A stretch of 18,879 nucleotides of DNA, taken from assembly GCA_964393545.1 (NCBI GenBank), contig CAYMUB010000005.1, positions 1 through 18,879 of the forward strand, written 5' to 3'. Position numbers and translations under genes: made by a program. Position 1 is the stretch's first letter. Every line of letters begins with the position of its first letter. The stretch is from CAYMUB01 sp964393545 (lineage in GTDB: Bacteria; Patescibacteriota; Microgenomatia; Daviesbacterales; UBA10151). The notes under the pieces were generated by a model that was not told the origin of the DNA, did not search any database, and saw only the letters and a program-made list of their open reading frames with translations. Below are positions 5,903 through 13,101 of the stretch, piece by piece.

Positions 5903-6318
5903 GAGTCGAAGGGTACTAAAGAGACTAAAGTTTTTTTAGAGATCTTATAAAGGCACCTATTAAGTACGCTAGCTCTGCAACTTTATTGTCTAAATTGTCG
6001 AATTCAGAGTTATCCATAAATTTTAAACCTAAACTTAGCTCTAAAGCTGCTTCCACTTCTGCTAGAGAACTTTCAGCTATATTCAGAAAATGAAGAAAAT
6101 CTTTTTTTGATGACCTTCTGTTCCCTTCTACAATATTTAAGACTATCAATATTGAGGCCCTTCTCAACTGACTTATTAAACCAAAATCTTCGGATTTAGG
6201 AAAAGATTTTGTAATTCTGTAAATCTCGATTACCAAAGCATAAGATTTTTTCCATATTAGAAGTTTATGGTAGCCTTTATTTGTTTTTTCCCGCATTTAT
6301 CTACGACTCCTTCGACTC
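5903..6318. repeat. Inverted 10-bp repeats bracketing the four-helix-bundle gene
   Basis: GAGTCGAAGG (5903-5912) and its exact complement CCTTCGACTC (6309-6318) flank the gene at 5925-6296 on both sides, 11 to 22 bp outside it. The extents given cover both arms and the gene between. Confidence 0.5.
5925..6296 (-). CDS. Four-helix-bundle protein, S23/IVS family
   Basis: The 123-aa product matches the family first found encoded in 23S rRNA intervening sequences and related to the Avd accessory proteins of diversity-generating retroelements. Recognisable features are the N-terminal LLIWKKSYALVIEIYRITK, then FPKSEDFGLISQLRRAS, the NIVEGN motif, DFLHFLNIAESSLAEVEAAL and a C-terminal helix. These give four amphipathic helices that typically pentamerise with a basic surface. 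No reverse transcriptase, template repeat or rRNA lies nearby, so its role here is unknown. It follows the PIN-TRAM gene by 41 bp and may be co-transcribed, although the flanking inverted repeats suggest the unit may have moved independently. Confidence 0.9.
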   Translation of the reverse strand: MREKTNKGYHKLLIWKKSYALVIEIYRITKSFPKSEDFGLISQLRRASILIVLNIVEGNRRSSKKDFLHFLNIAESSLAEVEAALELSLGLKFMDNSEFDNLDNKVAELAYLIGAFIRSLKKL

Positions 6319-6320
6319 TT

Positions 6321-6347
6321 TAGTCACCTTAGTAACCTTAGTCACCT
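6321..6347. repeat. Three tandem 9-bp units
   Basis: TAGTCACCT, TAGTAACCT and TAGTCACCT follow each other without gaps. The array overlaps the last codons and stop of the PIN-TRAM gene (GGTGACTAA on the minus strand) and extends into the gap before the four-helix-bundle gene. Confidence 0.6.
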
Positions 6348-7297
6348 TTTATCTTCACAAATATCATCCTCCCTGCCGGAACTTGTATAAGCCTTGAAAC
6401 TTCTGTATCGATCTCTTTACCTACGAGTTCCGCTCCGTTTTCAACAACAACCATTGTACCGTCAGGTAAATACCCTACTCCCTGATTGATATCTTTACCT
6501 ATATGCACGACTTTTACCTTTAAACTTTCTCCGGGTATCGCAATTGATCTTACCGAATTTGCAAGCTCATTAATGTTTAAAACAATAATGTTTGAAACTG
6601 TAGCAAGCCTATTCAGGTTAAAATCCGTAGTAATAATCCTCCCATGAAGGTTCTTGGCAAGCCTTAAGAGCTTTTCATCGGGATTTTTGCCGTTTGCGTC
6701 TTTGTCCCAAATTTCAACCCGGAGCCCCTTGACCTTCTTTAATTCTTCAACTATCTCAAATCCTCTTCTTCCCCGGGAGCGTTTTAAATAATCAGAAGAA
6801 TCTGCAACCTGCTGAAGTTCAGTTAAAATAAATGCAGGTATAAGAATCGTGCCTGAAAGAAAATGCGTTTTGGCAATATCTAAAATTCTGCCGTCAATAA
6901 TAGCCGAAGTGTCAAGAAGCAATGGGTGATTTACAGCAATGCCTCCTATAGGCGCACTTGCTCCGGGCCCGGCGTGCCCCATCGCTCCATGAGGCCTTTG
7001 CAAACGCAAAAGCTGGCTTGTGATTTCAGCTGATAGACGGCTGGTGAAGTTATTTACAAACCTTAAAGTAGTTGTTGATACAATTTTAGCAAGATCAGGA
7101 AACAGCCCGTATCCCATCAAACCAAACCAAATTGTAATTATCACCCGAAGAAGAATCCGGTTAAAAGGAGGAAAATCAGGAAGAACCTCTGTAAAAATAA
7201 AAGCAGTCAGGGCAAAAACAATTGCTAAAACAACCCTGAGCACTAAAGTTGCGTTGCGTCCGCTCCCCGAGGGAAGCGATTTACCAAATATTTGCAT
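6338..7297 (-). CDS. Membrane-anchored PIN-TRAM domain protein (YacL-like)
   Basis: The 319-aa product has two N-terminal membrane helices (about 17-38 and 47-67), a PIN ribonuclease-fold domain and a C-terminal TRAM RNA-binding domain (about 255-316). PIN acidic residues are present: D129 in LLLDTSAIIDGR, D135, E160 in LTELQQV, and D225 in ITTDFNLN. This order resembles Bacillus YacL, which has four membrane helices and is ~366 aa, so this version is shorter. The catalytic set looks intact, suggesting a membrane-associated nuclease, though the substrate is unknown. AAGGA precedes the ATG by about 8 nt. The leader contains alternative hairpins (7312-7378). Confidence 0.92.
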   Translation of the reverse strand: MQIFGKSLPSGSGRNATLVLRVVLAIVFALTAFIFTEVLPDFPPFNRILLRVIITIWFGLMGYGLFPDLAKIVSTTTLRFVNNFTSRLSAEITSQLLRLQRPHGAMGHAGPGASAPIGGIAVNHPLLLDTSAIIDGRILDIAKTHFLSGTILIPAFILTELQQVADSSDYLKRSRGRRGFEIVEELKKVKGLRVEIWDKDANGKNPDEKLLRLAKNLHGRIITTDFNLNRLATVSNIIVLNINELANSVRSIAIPGESLKVKVVHIGKDINQGVGYLPDGTMVVVENGAELVGKEIDTEVSRLIQVPAGRMIFVKIKGD

Positions 7298-7311
7298 AGG
7301 ATAATTCCTTC

Positions 7312-7378
7312 AACAAGCCTGTATAAATCCCGGATGAAGGCTTGTTAAATCCATTTAAACATATTCAGGCTTTTTTTT
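7312..7378 (-). promoter_or_regulatory. Leader with two mutually exclusive hairpins
   Basis: Read on the minus strand, AACAAGCCT (7346-7338) pairs perfectly with AGGCTTGTT (7320-7312), ending just before the GAAGGA ribosome-binding site of the PIN-TRAM gene. An alternative pairing uses AAGCCTG (7372-7366), which follows a run of A, with CAGGCTT (7321-7315). The two pairings share the same 3' arm and cannot form together. Read on the plus strand, the second pairing ends in eight T and would act as a terminator. Confidence 0.4.
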
Positions 7379-7800
7379 GAAGTTAGCAATTTTGGCTGAC
7401 CGGCCATACAAAACCCTTACCAAAATAGGTAATATTTGAAATTGCATAAAACTTTACAAGTTAATGCAATTGAGTTTAAAAAAGACTTGCAGACTTTAAA
7501 TCCTTTTTAAATTGGCCGGAACGGCAATCCAACGATTATCCGGTTTGAAGAGAAGTTACCCGGCCTAAAGATTATCAATAATAGTAGGAGTTATTAACGT
7601 CAAGTCACGGTTACTCACCCGCTTTCTGTCCGGTTTCTGCATTTACCTATGCAGCCGGTAAAGGCCTAGACAAATGGCCTAAATTAATAATTGCAGAAAA
7701 GTAAAGATTTGTAAACTCTTCTCGTACTTGTAATCAAATTATCCCGCAGGTCTGCAGCGGGTAATCCATTTGGGCGCTCGGATGATTTTGAGCTTAGTTA
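7379..7800. other. Hairpin-rich non-coding region, possible structured RNA
   Basis: No ORF is credible here. Clear inverted repeats are AATTGCAT / ATGCAATT with inner AACTT / AAGTT (7440-7471), GGCCGG / CCGGCC (7514-7565), CCGG-CTGCAT / ATGCAG-CCGG (7630-7658), and ATTATCCCGC / GCGGGTAAT (7738-7765). Local G+C is higher than in the flanking AT-rich gaps. The region lies between two minus-strand genes, in the interval upstream of the PIN-TRAM leader. It does not match RNase P RNA, tmRNA, SRP RNA or 6S RNA by the conserved motifs I could check by eye. Confidence 0.4.
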
Positions 7801-7817
7801 CACCAGATTCTGATTAA

Positions 7818-8123
7818 TCAAAATAATTTTTCAGCTTTGAAACCGGGGAAAAGCAGGAATTTGAGGTTAACTCCTCCTTTATCTGCTATAGATATGGCCT
7901 CCAATATTACCTTAACCCCCTGAAGGTTTATTCCTCTCTCCTTGGTTAAAAACTTAATAAACTGTAAAGCTTCCAAGTCCTTCTCTCCGAACATCCTTCT
8001 TTGAGTGCTGGTCCTTTGGGAAGTAAAAAGTTTTGACCTTTCATAAAGCATTATTGTCCTTGGATGGATATTAAGCAGTTTGCCAGCAACCGATATAGTT
8101 AAGATTGGTTCATTTATGCCCAT
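7818..8123 (-). CDS. MerR-family regulator, HspR-like
   Basis: The product (101 aa from ATG at 8123) is a winged-helix MerR-type DNA-binding domain: ILTISVAGKLLNIHPRTIML (helix-turn-helix), YERSKLFTSQRTSTQRRMF (wing), then EKDLEALQFIKFLTKERGIN and LQGVKVILEAI. The NLQGVKVIL end is characteristic of HspR-type heat-shock repressors. A TTG seven codons upstream at 8144 would lengthen it, but that codon sits inside the promoter, before the expected transcription start, so ATG 8123 is preferred. It has its own promoter (8147-8175). No chaperone gene is nearby, so the target is not evident. The ~25 C-terminal residues (KGGVNLKFLLFPGFKAEKLF) are outside the core domain. Confidence 0.8.
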   Translation of the reverse strand: MGINEPILTISVAGKLLNIHPRTIMLYERSKLFTSQRTSTQRRMFGEKDLEALQFIKFLTKERGINLQGVKVILEAISIADKGGVNLKFLLFPGFKAEKLF

Positions 8124-8146
8124 GGCAGAATTTATGTTACTCAATA

Positions 8147-8175
8147 AATATAAAAGTTTATATTACTAATGTCAA
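8147..8175 (-). promoter_or_regulatory. Predicted promoter of the HspR-like gene
   Basis: On the minus strand TTGACA (8175-8170), a 17-bp spacer and TATATT (8152-8147) make a near-consensus promoter. Transcription should start near 8140, giving a leader of about 17 nt to ATG 8123. Confidence 0.7.
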
Positions 8176-8603
8176 GAGTTTCAAAAAAATATTAAAAATG
8201 AATTTTTTCATTAATATCAGAAATCATAAAACTATTACATATTTTCATAGATTAAAGATAAATAACCGTATAACCTTTGTGTAGATAAATTTACATAAAA
8301 AATGATATTTAAAATATGTAAAATATTGTATTAAGAAATGCATAGTTAAAAAAACCTATATATACAGATAAAATTATTATAAATGGCTGTTCCAGTGCCA
8401 GATTTTCTTCCCAGGAAATTCGTCTTTATAAAGGGCTAGCGGATTAACTTGTTATAACGGGCTTTTAAAGAGTATTTTTATTGATCAATTAATTTTTAGG
8501 CCTTAAAAGGCTTTTTAGGACTTAGATTTTATGTTCATCTGATAGAAAACCTATAAGAAAAAATGGCCAAAAAAAGGTTTATGAAGCTCCAACCTATACA
8601 ACT
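8176..8603. other. Very AT-rich gap without a recognised gene
   Basis: This stretch is strongly AT-rich and contains no convincing ORF. The only structure seen is a short hairpin on the plus strand, GCCT-TAAA-AGGC followed by TTTTT at about 8502-8518, a weak terminator-like element with no plus-strand gene to serve. Confidence 0.4.
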
Positions 8604-9032
8604 TTAATCTACCATGAGATTACTGACATTTGTTCCAAATAGCTTATTCCAATACGAAAAAGTTAATATTTGGACAATACCTCTTCTTTGCATCAAGGTA
8701 GCATTCAAAGCTTCATTTAATGATATCCGTTCATCCCGGTTGACTCGAAGTATCCTATTGGCAGTAATTAAATCTGCTTTCTGAGGAAATAATATCTCGA
8801 TTCCTGTTTGAAGCATGGCTTGAAGAAATTCCAGTGCAACGGTAGTCCCAACTTCACGGGAAAGTAGAACATATGAAGCTGTTATAACTTGCAGGCTGGT
8901 ATAAAGACGGTAACCTATGCTTGCCAAATCCCCTATCGCTTTTGAAGCCTTTAAGTGATTCGGACTGCCCCTGTCAATAAAAGCTATAAAGACTGAGGAA
9001 TCTATAAAAATTTTACGGGAATGGGTAGTCAT
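8604..9032 (-). CDS. PIN-domain protein with eroded active site
   Basis: The 142-aa product has the PIN fold layout: IFIDSSVFIAFIDRGSPNHL at the N-terminus (D11, first acidic residue kept), the RLYTSLQVITASYVLLSREV segment, VALEFLQAML, then ERISLNEALNATLMQRRGIV and ILTFSYWNKLF. Compared from memory with VapC-like PIN toxins of this length, the expected Glu in the TS-YVLDE segment is Ala (A52), the Asp after WSFTD is Glu or Asn (106-107), and the Asp of LTFD is Ser (S126). It follows an HTH gene by 73 bp in the same direction, the usual antitoxin-then-toxin order. It may be an inactive or specialised PIN protein. No Shine-Dalgarno is obvious. Confidence 0.75.
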   Translation of the reverse strand: MTTHSRKIFIDSSVFIAFIDRGSPNHLKASKAIGDLASIGYRLYTSLQVITASYVLLSREVGTTVALEFLQAMLQTGIEILFPQKADLITANRILRVNRDERISLNEALNATLMQRRGIVQILTFSYWNKLFGTNVSNLMVD

Positions 9033-9105
9033 AAGGATGAATTTTTGCGATCTTTGATCTTAAATATTTTTCTGGTTGCTTCAGCCATATTTTTACTCTG
9101 CCTGT

Positions 9106-9375
9106 CTAGTCTTTTATGCCTAACCCTCTTGCCTTCAGTCTAAAAAGAGGATCGTCAAAAGAAAAATTAGCTTCAGATAGAGAAGGAATCTCCCTATTGC
9201 TCTTGATCCGGGCAACAAAACTTTGGGTAAAAGCCTTTAAATCCGATAAGGAGATCCGTATATTACCTCCTGCTCGGAAAGCTCTCAATTTACCCTCCTT
9301 AATGTATCTCCTGATTGTAATTGGGTGGACTTTTAGTACTACGGCTGCCTGGTAAACTGTGTAAAGTTCTTCCAT
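9106..9375 (-). CDS. Excisionase-type HTH protein, probable antitoxin
   Basis: The 89-aa product has an N-terminal winged-helix DNA-binding domain of the excisionase/HTH_17 type (LYTVYQAAVVLKVHPITIRR, YIKEGKLRAFRAGGNIRISL, SDLKAF) and a C-terminal ~35-residue tail (SLSEANFSFDDPLFRLKARG) suited to binding a partner. Placement just upstream of the PIN gene suggests a DNA-binding antitoxin that represses its own operon. The upstream region holds three overlapping dyads. TATAAT lies 13 nt before the ATG and another TATAAT lies 19 bp after a TTGACA, so the exact promoter is uncertain. Confidence 0.8.
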   Translation of the reverse strand: MEELYTVYQAAVVLKVHPITIRRYIKEGKLRAFRAGGNIRISLSDLKAFTQSFVARIKSNREIPSLSEANFSFDDPLFRLKARGLGIKD

Positions 9376-9397
9376 ATTAGATATCTAGATTATATGC

Positions 9398-9449
9398 AAT
9401 TGTAAACAATTATAAACATTGTTTAACACACTTTGTCAATGGTTGACAA
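9398..9449. promoter_or_regulatory. Divergent control region with three palindromes
   Basis: Three dyads lie between the HTH-PIN pair and the divergent SH3b regulator: AATTGTAAACAATT (9398-9411), TAAACAAT / ATTGTTTA (9403-9410 and 9418-9425), and TTGTCAATGGTTGACAA (9433-9449). The third is made of two facing TTGACA boxes, one per strand. The minus-strand box (9439-9434) has TATAAT at 9414-9409, spacer 19. For the plus-strand box (9443-9448) I see no good -10. Confidence 0.55.
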
Positions 9450-9535
9450 CCATATAAAGAAACGGGAAACTAATTAAGCAGACGGAGAATGGAAAAGGTT
9501 TACCTAGGCAGAGGATAACCAATACACAGGAAAAT

Positions 9536-10528
9536 ATGAGTGCCAGTCTGCCCAACCAAAAAAAGTTAATTCAAATATCCGAAGCTGCCAAATTCCTCGG
9601 TGTTTCCATTGATACAGTCAGAAGATGGGATAAATCAGGCGTTTTAGTTTCACAAAGACCGGACGGTAAAAACCGTTATTTCTCGCTTTATGAACTTGAG
9701 AAGCATAAATTTAGTCAGCCGCTAGCTATTTCAGAAGTAGCTAAGAAACTCAGTATCTCCCCCACCACTTTGCGCAGATTAGAAGCCAGAGGTGTATTCG
9801 TACCAAAAAGAAACACTGCAGGAGAGCGGATTTATGATAAAGATTCGATAGAAAAATTTCTGAGCAGCAATTATTTCCTCAGAAAAAAACAAGTTGAAGA
9901 GAATATCCTTGATCCTCTTCAGGAAGAAAGACTTTCTGAAGACCTGAATATAATGAGCGGGACTCAGCCTCCTGAGAAGACAAGCCCCGCAGATAATACT
10001 CAAAACTATCCCGGGGCAATGCCTGCACAATTAACTGAAAAGATCTTAGACCCTTATCTGAAGCCTGCGCAGAGGATTCCTGAATTCCTGGCGGCAGCTG
10101 TAATATTTTCGCTGCTGATTGCTATCGGATTTACAAACATCCAGGTTTCGACAATTAAAGGTTCCCAAACTTCTCCAACTCCGGTTCAGCCGGTGCCGGC
10201 ACCTGCAATTCTTTCAGAAACAGAAACAGAAAATTTAATTTCTTCTCCGGCTCCTGCTGTTCTCTCAATAACAACAGAGGCCACAAGCTCGGCTGATGCA
10301 GTGATACCCAAAATAATAGCCGTAATTAAAATCACCGGCGGGGCAGAAAGCACAGATGTCCAGCGGGAACCCGCATCCGAATCGGAAAAGATCGGGACGG
10401 CTCTAAATGGCGACACTTTCGATTTCATTTCTATAAATTCGGGATGGTATGGGGTCAAGCTGGCCGATGGTTCAACAGGCTATATTTCAGCAGCATACGT
10501 AGAAATGATGGAGGAAACAGATGAATAA
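9536..10528 (+). CDS. Membrane-tethered regulator: HTH-HTH-TM-SH3b
   Basis: The 330-aa product begins with two consecutive MerR/excisionase-type HTH domains (about 11-57, with QISEAAKFLGVSIDTVRRW, and 62-110, with AISEVAKKLSISPTTLRRL). A charged linker (115-180) leads to one transmembrane helix (about 183-201, FLAAAVIFSLLIAIGF), a Pro/Ser/Thr-rich stalk, and a bacterial SH3 domain (about 262-323, with KIGTALNGDTFDFISINSGW and YGVKLADGSTGYISAAYV). The expected topology is DNA-binding domains inside and SH3b outside. SH3b domains often bind peptidoglycan or other wall polymers, so the protein may transmit an envelope signal directly to DNA, as ToxR or CadC do with other domains. The ATG is preceded by AGGA. 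The next gene overlaps by 8 bp. Targets are unknown. Confidence 0.85.
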   Translation: MSASLPNQKKLIQISEAAKFLGVSIDTVRRWDKSGVLVSQRPDGKNRYFSLYELEKHKFSQPLAISEVAKKLSISPTTLRRLEARGVFVPKRNTAGERIYDKDSIEKFLSSNYFLRKKQVEENILDPLQEERLSEDLNIMSGTQPPEKTSPADNTQNYPGAMPAQLTEKILDPYLKPAQRIPEFLAAAVIFSLLIAIGFTNIQVSTIKGSQTSPTPVQPVPAPAILSETETENLISSPAPAVLSITTEATSSADAVIPKIIAVIKITGGAESTDVQREPASESEKIGTALNGDTFDFISINSGWYGVKLADGSTGYISAAYVEMMEETDE

Positions 10529-11162
10529 GCATAAAATCCTAAGCAGTTGTGTTTTTGTGCTCGCTTGTCTCGTTGTAGGCGCGGCATTTATGACCGCAAC
10601 AACATACACCCAGCTGACTTTTGCCATCCTGATCTACCCTCTGCTTATGTATTTTGCCCTGAGGGCTTTTCCCAGAAGAAACCTGCTATCCCCCTTTGAA
10701 AAACCGGCAGCCGCCGCAAACCAGCTGTCTTTGAAACAGGCGGAAATTGTTGGGGAAGCCAAAGATAAAAATATCGGTATTGCTGATATCGACAAACGGG
10801 CGTTTTTAAAGCTGATTGGAATCGCAGGATTTTCCCTCTTCCTTTTTTCAATCTTTAATAAAAAGGCCGAAGGATTATTCTTTAAAAGTATTCCTGCATC
10901 CGGAAGTGTTTCTCTTCTGGATACTGCAGGCCAAAAAATTGATCCGGCCCGGAGTCATCCCACAGACGGCTACAGAATTTCCGAGATTGATGACAACATC
11001 ATCGCTTTTCATGGATTTACCGACAAAAGCGGCGCCTGGTTTATTATGAGAGGAGACACGGATACAGGTTCTTTCCGCTACAGCCGGGGAACCTCCAACT
11101 TTCCGGGAAACTGGAATAACAGGGCAAAGCTCAAATACGACTACTATAACAATACTTTTTAA
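10521..11162 (+). CDS. Small membrane protein with Tat-like KRAFLK segment
   Basis: The 213-aa product has two N-terminal membrane helices (about 7-26 and 32-48), a charged linker, a third hydrophobic segment preceded by DKRAFLKLIG (91-100), and a soluble C-terminal part (about 148-213: GYRISEIDDNIIAFHGFTDK, GAWFIMRGDTDTGSFRYSRG). KRAFLK resembles a Tat signal core with Lys in place of the first Arg. The overlap of 8 bp with the HTH-SH3b gene and a strong GGAGG 6 nt before the ATG point to translational coupling, so the two proteins probably act together at the membrane. I do not recognise a named family. The aromatic-rich C-terminal module looks like a compact extracellular domain. Confidence 0.75.
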   Translation: MNKHKILSSCVFVLACLVVGAAFMTATTYTQLTFAILIYPLLMYFALRAFPRRNLLSPFEKPAAAANQLSLKQAEIVGEAKDKNIGIADIDKRAFLKLIGIAGFSLFLFSIFNKKAEGLFFKSIPASGSVSLLDTAGQKIDPARSHPTDGYRISEIDDNIIAFHGFTDKSGAWFIMRGDTDTGSFRYSRGTSNFPGNWNNRAKLKYDYYNNTF

Positions 11163-11184
11163 AATTTCGGTTACGCCAACCTCC

Positions 11185-11214
11185 TTGTAAAATTGTTAGA
11201 ACCTGGCATATAAT
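11185..11214 (+). promoter_or_regulatory. Predicted promoter of the first glycosyltransferase, leaderless
   Basis: TTGTAA (11185-11190), an 18-bp spacer and consensus TATAAT (11209-11214) lie with the -10 exactly 7 nt before the ATG at 11222, so the mRNA should start at or next to the start codon. Confidence 0.65.
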
Positions 11215-11221
11215 CTGGACT

Positions 11222-11998
11222 ATGCTTTCGATAGTAATTCCATCTTATAAGGACCCCTTGCTCCACAAAACTATTGACTCACTTCTTGAAAATGCCGAAG
11301 GTGAGATAGAGATTATTGTTGTTCTTGATGGTTATTGGCCGGAGACACCGATAAAGCAGGACGAAAGGATAAGGATTTTACACCTTGGAAAAAACCGTGG
11401 CATGAAAGATGCTATCAATGCCGGAGTAGCAATTTCAAGAGGAGAATTTATTATGCGAACTGATGAACATTGCAGCTTTGGTAAAGGTTATGACCGAATC
11501 TTAACTGAGACTTGTGAACCAAATTGGATAGTAACAGCAAGGAGATATTTTCTCGATCCCGATAAATGGAAAGTTATGGATATTCCCTATATAGATTATG
11601 AGCAGTTAGTAACGCAAAGCATAGGAGACGCTAAGAAATATACGGGTTTTCCTTGGATAAAAAGAACAAAAGAGCGCAAAGATATTATGATAGATGAAAC
11701 TATGGCTATGCAGGGCTCAGTTTGGGTTATGGCTCGTTCTTGGTGGGATAAGGTTATAGGAGAGCTCTCGTCCGGGCCCTATGGTACACATTATCAAGAT
11801 CAGCATGAAATGATATTTAAGACATGGAAGGCGGGTGGCAAGATGATGGTGAATAAGAATACGTGGTTTGCCCATCGTCATAATAGTTTTCCCAGGCACC
11901 ATGAAGTAAGCCATGGTAGTCAACAAAGGCAACTTCAGGCATTTTATGATCATTGGAAAGATTATTATATGGAAATAAAAAAACAGTGGGGTCTGTAA
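11222..11998 (+). CDS. Family 2 glycosyltransferase (GT-A fold)
   Basis: The 258-aa product starts with SIVIPSYKDPLLHKTIDSLL and the nucleotide-binding VVLDG (33-37), followed by GMKDAINAGVAISRGEFIM and the metal-binding DXD-like motif TDEH (80-83). The C-terminal half holds IDETMAMQGSVWVMARSWWD and VNKNTWFAHRHN, which recur in the paralogue at 14360. It is a cytoplasmic enzyme that would transfer a sugar from a nucleotide sugar to a glycan or lipid-linked acceptor; donor and acceptor cannot be read from sequence. It lacks membrane helices. It is predicted to be leaderless and ends 3 bp from the convergent epimerase stop, so no room remains for separate terminators. Confidence 0.9.
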   Translation: MLSIVIPSYKDPLLHKTIDSLLENAEGEIEIIVVLDGYWPETPIKQDERIRILHLGKNRGMKDAINAGVAISRGEFIMRTDEHCSFGKGYDRILTETCEPNWIVTARRYFLDPDKWKVMDIPYIDYEQLVTQSIGDAKKYTGFPWIKRTKERKDIMIDETMAMQGSVWVMARSWWDKVIGELSSGPYGTHYQDQHEMIFKTWKAGGKMMVNKNTWFAHRHNSFPRHHEVSHGSQQRQLQAFYDHWKDYYMEIKKQWGL

Positions 11999-12214
11999 GC
12001 TTTAGTCTCTCCAATTACGAGGAACTTTGGGTGAATCTATTTCCAGAGGGGTATACACAGGTTCTAAAGACCCAACAGATTTTATCCATTCCCAAGTCTT
12101 GCTGATACCATCTTCCAAAAGGGTTTCATGGTAACCTAAGAAACTTTTGCATTGAGTATGATCAGCAATTGCCTCTTTTACTTCTTGAGGGCGTTCATCT
12201 AAAAAGTCTGGAGC

Positions 12215-12283
12215 ATAAGCAGAGCTTGCGATTCTTTCAGAATCTAAAGCAGAGCTTGAAATTCTCCCTTCGGTCGAATTATA
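12215..12283 (+). repeat. Palindromic repeat copy inserted in frame in the epimerase
   Basis: The element is 69 bp: ATAAGCAGAGCTTG, then a hairpin GATTCT-TTC-AGAATC, then AAGCAGAGCTTGAAATTC and GAATTATA. It has the same two-unit layout as the copy at 14279-14350. It encodes 23 residues on the opposite strand, reading through without a stop. Confidence 0.7.
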
Positions 12284-12935
12284 GGTGGACTTTAGTGTAA
12301 GTGATAATTCCCTAACAGTATAAATTTTGTCCGATCCTATATTAAAAGTTTTACCCGCCACCGGATCAAAACCACATTTATATAAAGACTCGACTACATC
12401 ATCAATATAACTAAAGCATCTTTTCTGTTTACCATCCCCATAAATATACCAAGGCTTTTTTCGGAGCATTGCATTCATCCAAATAGTTACTACATTCCTA
12501 TAAGGATCCCTCATATTCTGTCTTGGGCCATAGACGTTGTGTGGTCTGGCTATCACATATTCAAAACCATGAACCTGGGACATTATTTTTAGAGACTTCT
12601 CAGAAGCTAATTTAGTTACCCCATATAAATCTTCTGGTTCCGGCCTATCACTTTCTTTAAAAGGAGTTTGCAGCGCCCCATAAACTGCTATAGAGGAAAC
12701 AAAGACAAATCTTCTACCCCGATTATTTATAAAAGGAGTTAAGGTATTAATAAAAGTATTCCAGTTTCTGGAAGTAACATCTATGGGTGAGAACTGAGCT
12801 TTATTTTCTGCTGCATTGGCTGTCAGATGGAAAACAATTTCAGGTTTGAATTTATCAATAACTTTTTTTGTTAGCTTTGGATCTCTTAAGTCTACCTTTA
12901 CCCATTTAGCATACTTAAGATCTTTAGATCGGAAA

Positions 12936-12982
12936 CTCTGCTTCTAATTTGAGCGAAGCGAAAATTTCAAGCTCTGCTTATT
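12936..12982 (-). repeat. Palindromic repeat copy carrying the TAG stop
   Basis: On the minus strand AATAAGCAGAGCTTGAAATT is followed by TTCGCTTCGCTC, AAATTAG and a second unit start, AAGCAGAG. It interrupts the epimerase between GNIN and SKDLKYAKW and supplies the in-frame TAG. Confidence 0.7.
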
Positions 12983-13101
12983 AATATTGCCAATACTGCC
13001 TCCGGAAAAATCATCTAATACTAAAACTTGTAGGTTTCTTTCTATTAACCTATCCACAAGGTGAGATCCAATAAAACCCGCGCCGCCAGTAACTAATATT
13101 T

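Noticed and set aside
7561..7620. GGGTGAGTAAC on the minus strand, as in the conserved 16S rRNA segment
   Set aside because: Only about 11 bases match and the flanks do not resemble 16S rRNA.
8124..8144. TTG start of the HspR-like gene seven codons upstream
   Set aside because: It lies 2 nt after the -10 box, before the expected transcription start.
8495..8520. Terminator-like hairpin GCCT-TAAA-AGGC-TTTTT
   Set aside because: The stem is only 4-5 bp and no plus-strand gene lies upstream; not listed as a terminator.
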